Positions 61,779 to 64,000 of a DNA stretch of 64,000 bases are shown in pieces. Position numbers and translations under genes: made by a program. Position 1 is the stretch's first letter. The number at the start of each line of letters is the position of its first letter. Source of the stretch: Deltaproteobacteria bacterium (GTDB taxonomy: Bacteria > Desulfobacterota > GWC2-55-46); the NCBI GenBank assembly GCA_019912665.1, contig JAIOIE010000018.1:474590-538589 (forward strand), written 5' to 3'. The notes under the pieces are model-generated. The model was not told the DNA's origin. It searched no databases and worked only from the letters and a program-made list of their open reading frames with translations.

Positions 61779-63106
61779 CAATAAGAGCATTCGCCTTTTT
61801 AGCCGTTTTTCTGCTCCTCCAGGCCGCGCTTTCCGCTGCCGCCTGGGGCAAGGTCTATATCGACCTGGCCGGACCTGCCTTCAAGAAGCTCCCGATGGGA
61901 GTGCAGGAGTTCAAGGACCTCGGCCCGGCCCCGCGCTCGGCCGAGGAGCGCGCCCTGAGAGAATCGATTAAAAAAGAGCTCCTTGACGCCGCGCTCACGG
62001 ACTTGAGGTTCTCAGGCTTCTTCACCGTAATCGACCAGAAGGCCTACATCGAAGACAGCGGTAGCGCCGGCCTCACGGCCGGGGAGACGAATTTCAGGAA
62101 CTGGCGGTCGATAGGGGCACAGGCGCTCCTCAAGGGCGGGTTCCTTGTCGAGGGCGAAAAGCTCACTGTCGAAGTCCGCTTCTTCGATACCGCGACGGAA
62201 AAGCAGGTGATCGGGAAAAAGCTCTCAGGGTCGGTGAAGAACCCCCGGAGGGTAGTCCATTACTTCTCCGACTCCCTCTACGAGGAGCTCACCGGGAACA
62301 AGGGCATATTCACGACCAAGATACTCTTCGTATCCGGGAGCGGCGGCAACAAGGAGATATACATAGCCGACTACGACGGAAAGAACACGGTCAAGCTCAC
62401 CCGGAACCGGTCCATAAACCTCTCTCCCCAGTGGTCGCCGGACGGGAAGAAGGTGCTCTACGTCTCCTACAAGAAAGGCGCGCCTTCCATGTACCTCCTG
62501 GACCTCTCAACTGGCAGGGACGAGCCCCTTTCGTCCAGGCCGGGCATCAACATCTCAGGAAGGTTTTCGCCAGACGGCACGAAAGTCGCGCTCACGATCA
62601 GCGGCGACAACTCCCCGGAACTCGTCATCCTGGACCTTAAGACCATGGAGTACAGAAAGCTTACCAGCAACCACGGGATCGACGTCTCGCCGTCGTGGTC
62701 GCCTGACGGCACGAAGCTCGCCTACGTCTCCGATAGCGCTGGAAACCCGCATATCTATGTGTTAGACTTGCTTTCGGGAAAATCAAGGAGATTGACTTTT
62801 TCCGGGAAGTACAATTCGAGCCCGGCCTGGTCGCCGGACGGGAAATTGATAGCATTCGCCCGCTCCGACAAGGGCTTTAATATCTGGGTAGTAAGGCCCG
62901 ACGGCGAAAAGCCCGTCCAGCTTACTTTTAACGGGGACAACAGGAACCCCTCGTGGGCCCCTGACGGCAGGCATATCGTCTACAGCTCCACGGTGAAAGG
63001 TGTCGCGTCTCTCAGGGTGATACGCTCGGACGGAACCGAGGTTATGAGGCTTAATACAGGGATTGGCGGCGAAAAGGCACCGGCCTGGTCGCCATACCTA
63101 AAGTGA
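61775..63106 (+). CDS. tolB: TolB, periplasmic beta-propeller protein
   Basis: 443 residues. A signal peptide (AFAFLAVFLLLQAALSAAAWG) precedes the N-terminal domain and a six-bladed beta-propeller with repeated SPQWSPDGKKVLYVS, ISGRFSPDGTKVAL, VSPSWSPDGTKLAYVS and further WSPDG units. It binds Pal and TolA. ATG at 61775 overlaps the tolA stop (ATGA); an ATG four codons earlier is also possible. Confidence 0.95.
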   Translation: MTIRAFAFLAVFLLLQAALSAAAWGKVYIDLAGPAFKKLPMGVQEFKDLGPAPRSAEERALRESIKKELLDAALTDLRFSGFFTVIDQKAYIEDSGSAGLTAGETNFRNWRSIGAQALLKGGFLVEGEKLTVEVRFFDTATEKQVIGKKLSGSVKNPRRVVHYFSDSLYEELTGNKGIFTTKILFVSGSGGNKEIYIADYDGKNTVKLTRNRSINLSPQWSPDGKKVLYVSYKKGAPSMYLLDLSTGRDEPLSSRPGINISGRFSPDGTKVALTISGDNSPELVILDLKTMEYRKLTSNHGIDVSPSWSPDGTKLAYVSDSAGNPHIYVLDLLSGKSRRLTFSGKYNSSPAWSPDGKLIAFARSDKGFNIWVVRPDGEKPVQLTFNGDNRNPSWAPDGRHIVYSSTVKGVASLRVIRSDGTEVMRLNTGIGGEKAPAWSPYLK

Positions 63107-63144
63107 CAATGTACCATGAACATCAAGAACAGGAGGGGTAAGAA

Positions 63145-63750
63145 ATGAAAGCGTCTCTCAGGACATTGCCGGTCATATTGCTTGTTTTACTGCTTGCGGC
63201 CGGATGCGGTAAAAGGATAGCTACCGAGGACCTTGCCGGGGAGGCCGCAGCGCCTGGGGCAGTCACCGAATCAGAGGTGGTGGCTCCCGAAGAGGGCGTA
63301 GTCTCGGGGGATGTGACCGCCGAGGACATACTCGGCAACGCAGACGCCAGGGTGGGCGGCAGGTACGCCTCGATCTCGCCTGACGACGAGCTTACGAGGA
63401 AGGCCGCCGAAAAGGGGCACCTCTATACGATTTATTTCGACTACGACAGGTACACGGTAAGGGACACGGACCTCGACAACCTCGCCAAGAACGCCAAATG
63501 GCTGGGGCTTAACACCAACGTAAAAATACGTATCGAAGGGCACGCCGACGAGCGCGGCGAGACGGAATACAACCTCGCGCTCGGCGACAAGAGGGCCAGG
63601 AGCGTTAAGAAGTATCTCGAGGACCTCGGCGTCAAGACCGACAGGATGGAAGTAGTGAGCTACGGCGAAGAAAAGCCGGCGGTCGCCGGCTCGAGCGAGG
63701 AGGCCTGGTCCCAGAACAGGCGGGCGGAATTCGTCATAATAGCGAACTGA
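63145..63750 (+). CDS. pal: Pal, peptidoglycan-associated lipoprotein
   Basis: 201 residues. A lipoprotein signal (VILLVLLLAAGC) and a low-complexity linker are followed by an OmpA-like peptidoglycan-binding domain (IYFDYDRYTV, KIRIEGHADERGETEYNLALG read in parts, and SYGEEKPAV). It anchors the outer membrane to peptidoglycan and is cycled by TolB. An AGGAGGGG Shine-Dalgarno precedes the ATG. It is 38 bases after tolB. Confidence 0.95.
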   Translation: MKASLRTLPVILLVLLLAAGCGKRIATEDLAGEAAAPGAVTESEVVAPEEGVVSGDVTAEDILGNADARVGGRYASISPDDELTRKAAEKGHLYTIYFDYDRYTVRDTDLDNLAKNAKWLGLNTNVKIRIEGHADERGETEYNLALGDKRARSVKKYLEDLGVKTDRMEVVSYGEEKPAVAGSSEEAWSQNRRAEFVIIAN

Positions 63751-63756
63751 GCGGAA

Positions 63757-64000
63757 ATGAAAAGACATTCAGCTTTCATAGCTCTCCTTTTCCTCGCGAT
63801 GGCCATCCCGGCCTGCGGCCCGGGCTTTCCCATAATGACGGGCGAGCAGGAAAAGTTCATGAACGATGTGGAAAGGCTCGTCAAGGACAACGAGGACCTT
63901 AAGGGCAAGGTGGCGAGGCTCGAGGGCTCCGGTGGCCTCTCGAGCCTAAAGGCGGAGGTCGAGGATCTTAAAAAGAGCCTTGCCGAGTCCAACATCGGCC
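63757..64000 (+). CDS. CpoB/YbgF-like periplasmic coiled-coil protein (C-terminus cut by window edge)
   Basis: 81 codons are visible. A lipoprotein-type signal (IALLFLAMAIPAC) is followed by a heptad coiled coil (KFMNDVERLVKDNEDLKGKV). Its place directly after pal fits CpoB/YbgF, the TPR protein that coordinates Tol with peptidoglycan synthesis; E. coli CpoB is not lipidated, so the lipobox is a difference. The TPR part would lie beyond the edge. It starts six bases after pal. Confidence 0.75.
   Translation, partial: MKRHSAFIALLFLAMAIPACGPGFPIMTGEQEKFMNDVERLVKDNEDLKGKVARLEGSGGLSSLKAEVEDLKKSLAESNIG

Overview
The window is about 60% GC, densely packed, and reads as chromosome of a Gram-negative, deltaproteobacterium-like organism (Desulfobacterota sensu lato). 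This placement is an inference from content and gene order: carD - PIN/TRAM - ispD - ispF - gltX - cysS in one row, a complete tolQ-tolR-tolA-tolB-pal row with outer-membrane lipoproteins, class II (B12-dependent) ribonucleotide reductases, an RpoS-like sigma factor beside an NtrC-type activator, and very many PAS/Cache histidine kinases. No rRNA, tRNA, CRISPR array, prophage or insertion sequence with a transposase was seen.

Layout. 1-20200 is mainly signalling. It holds two large histidine kinases, pyrophosphatase, a LuxR-type regulator with a degenerate receiver, an RpoS-like sigma factor behind a receiver-PilZ protein, an NtrC-like sigma-54 activator, a CheR methyltransferase overlapping a Cache-PAS hybrid kinase, a small sulfur-relay/nucleoside group (DsrE-like, TusA, uridine phosphorylase), a stand-alone LigD-type phosphoesterase, an Slp lipoprotein and a PAS-GAF-HD-GYP protein. 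20300-28900 holds rpe, a short nrdJ, TlpA-like and thioredoxin proteins, a TPR protein with a lipoprotein, carD and a PIN/TRAM protein. 29100-33116 is ispD-ispF-gltX-cysS. 33117-34960 is a repeat-rich island with one AT-rich unknown gene. 34970-44680 holds PilZ proteins, a nitroreductase, ftsY, a split PAS sensor/kinase pair, comF, hldE-C and a four-PAS kinase with its receiver. 44700-54000 holds glnB-glnA, NYN and metallo-beta-lactamase-fold genes, plsY, a degenerate receiver-PAS protein and glmU-glmS. 54060-56070 is a second repeat-rich island with an Abi-type gene. 56074-59500 holds a full-length nrdJ, DUF190 and crcB. 59755-64000 is the Tol-Pal row, cut by the window edge.

How it works together. 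Five histidine kinases, three PilZ proteins and one HD-GYP phosphodiesterase sit here without a single GGDEF cyclase, so this is a sensing and c-di-GMP reading region whose cyclases lie elsewhere. The most suggestive regulatory reading is a sigma-54-type -24/-12 element upstream of the receiver-PilZ/RpoS-like sigma pair, next to a gene for an NtrC-like activator. That would be a sigma-54 to alternative-sigma cascade. A second -24/-12 element precedes glnB-glnA. The full-length nrdJ has a perfect NrdR-box palindrome lying exactly between its -35 and -10.

The least explained structure is in the repeats. One nested-hairpin family occurs directly at the 3' ends of glnA and of a zinc-ribbon gene, and its inner stem differs between copies by compensatory base changes. 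Several other repeats also end on stop codons. Three or four genes have a good -10 box only 6-9 bases before the ATG and no Shine-Dalgarno sequence, which suggests leaderless transcripts. All calls come from reading the sequence; no database search was possible.
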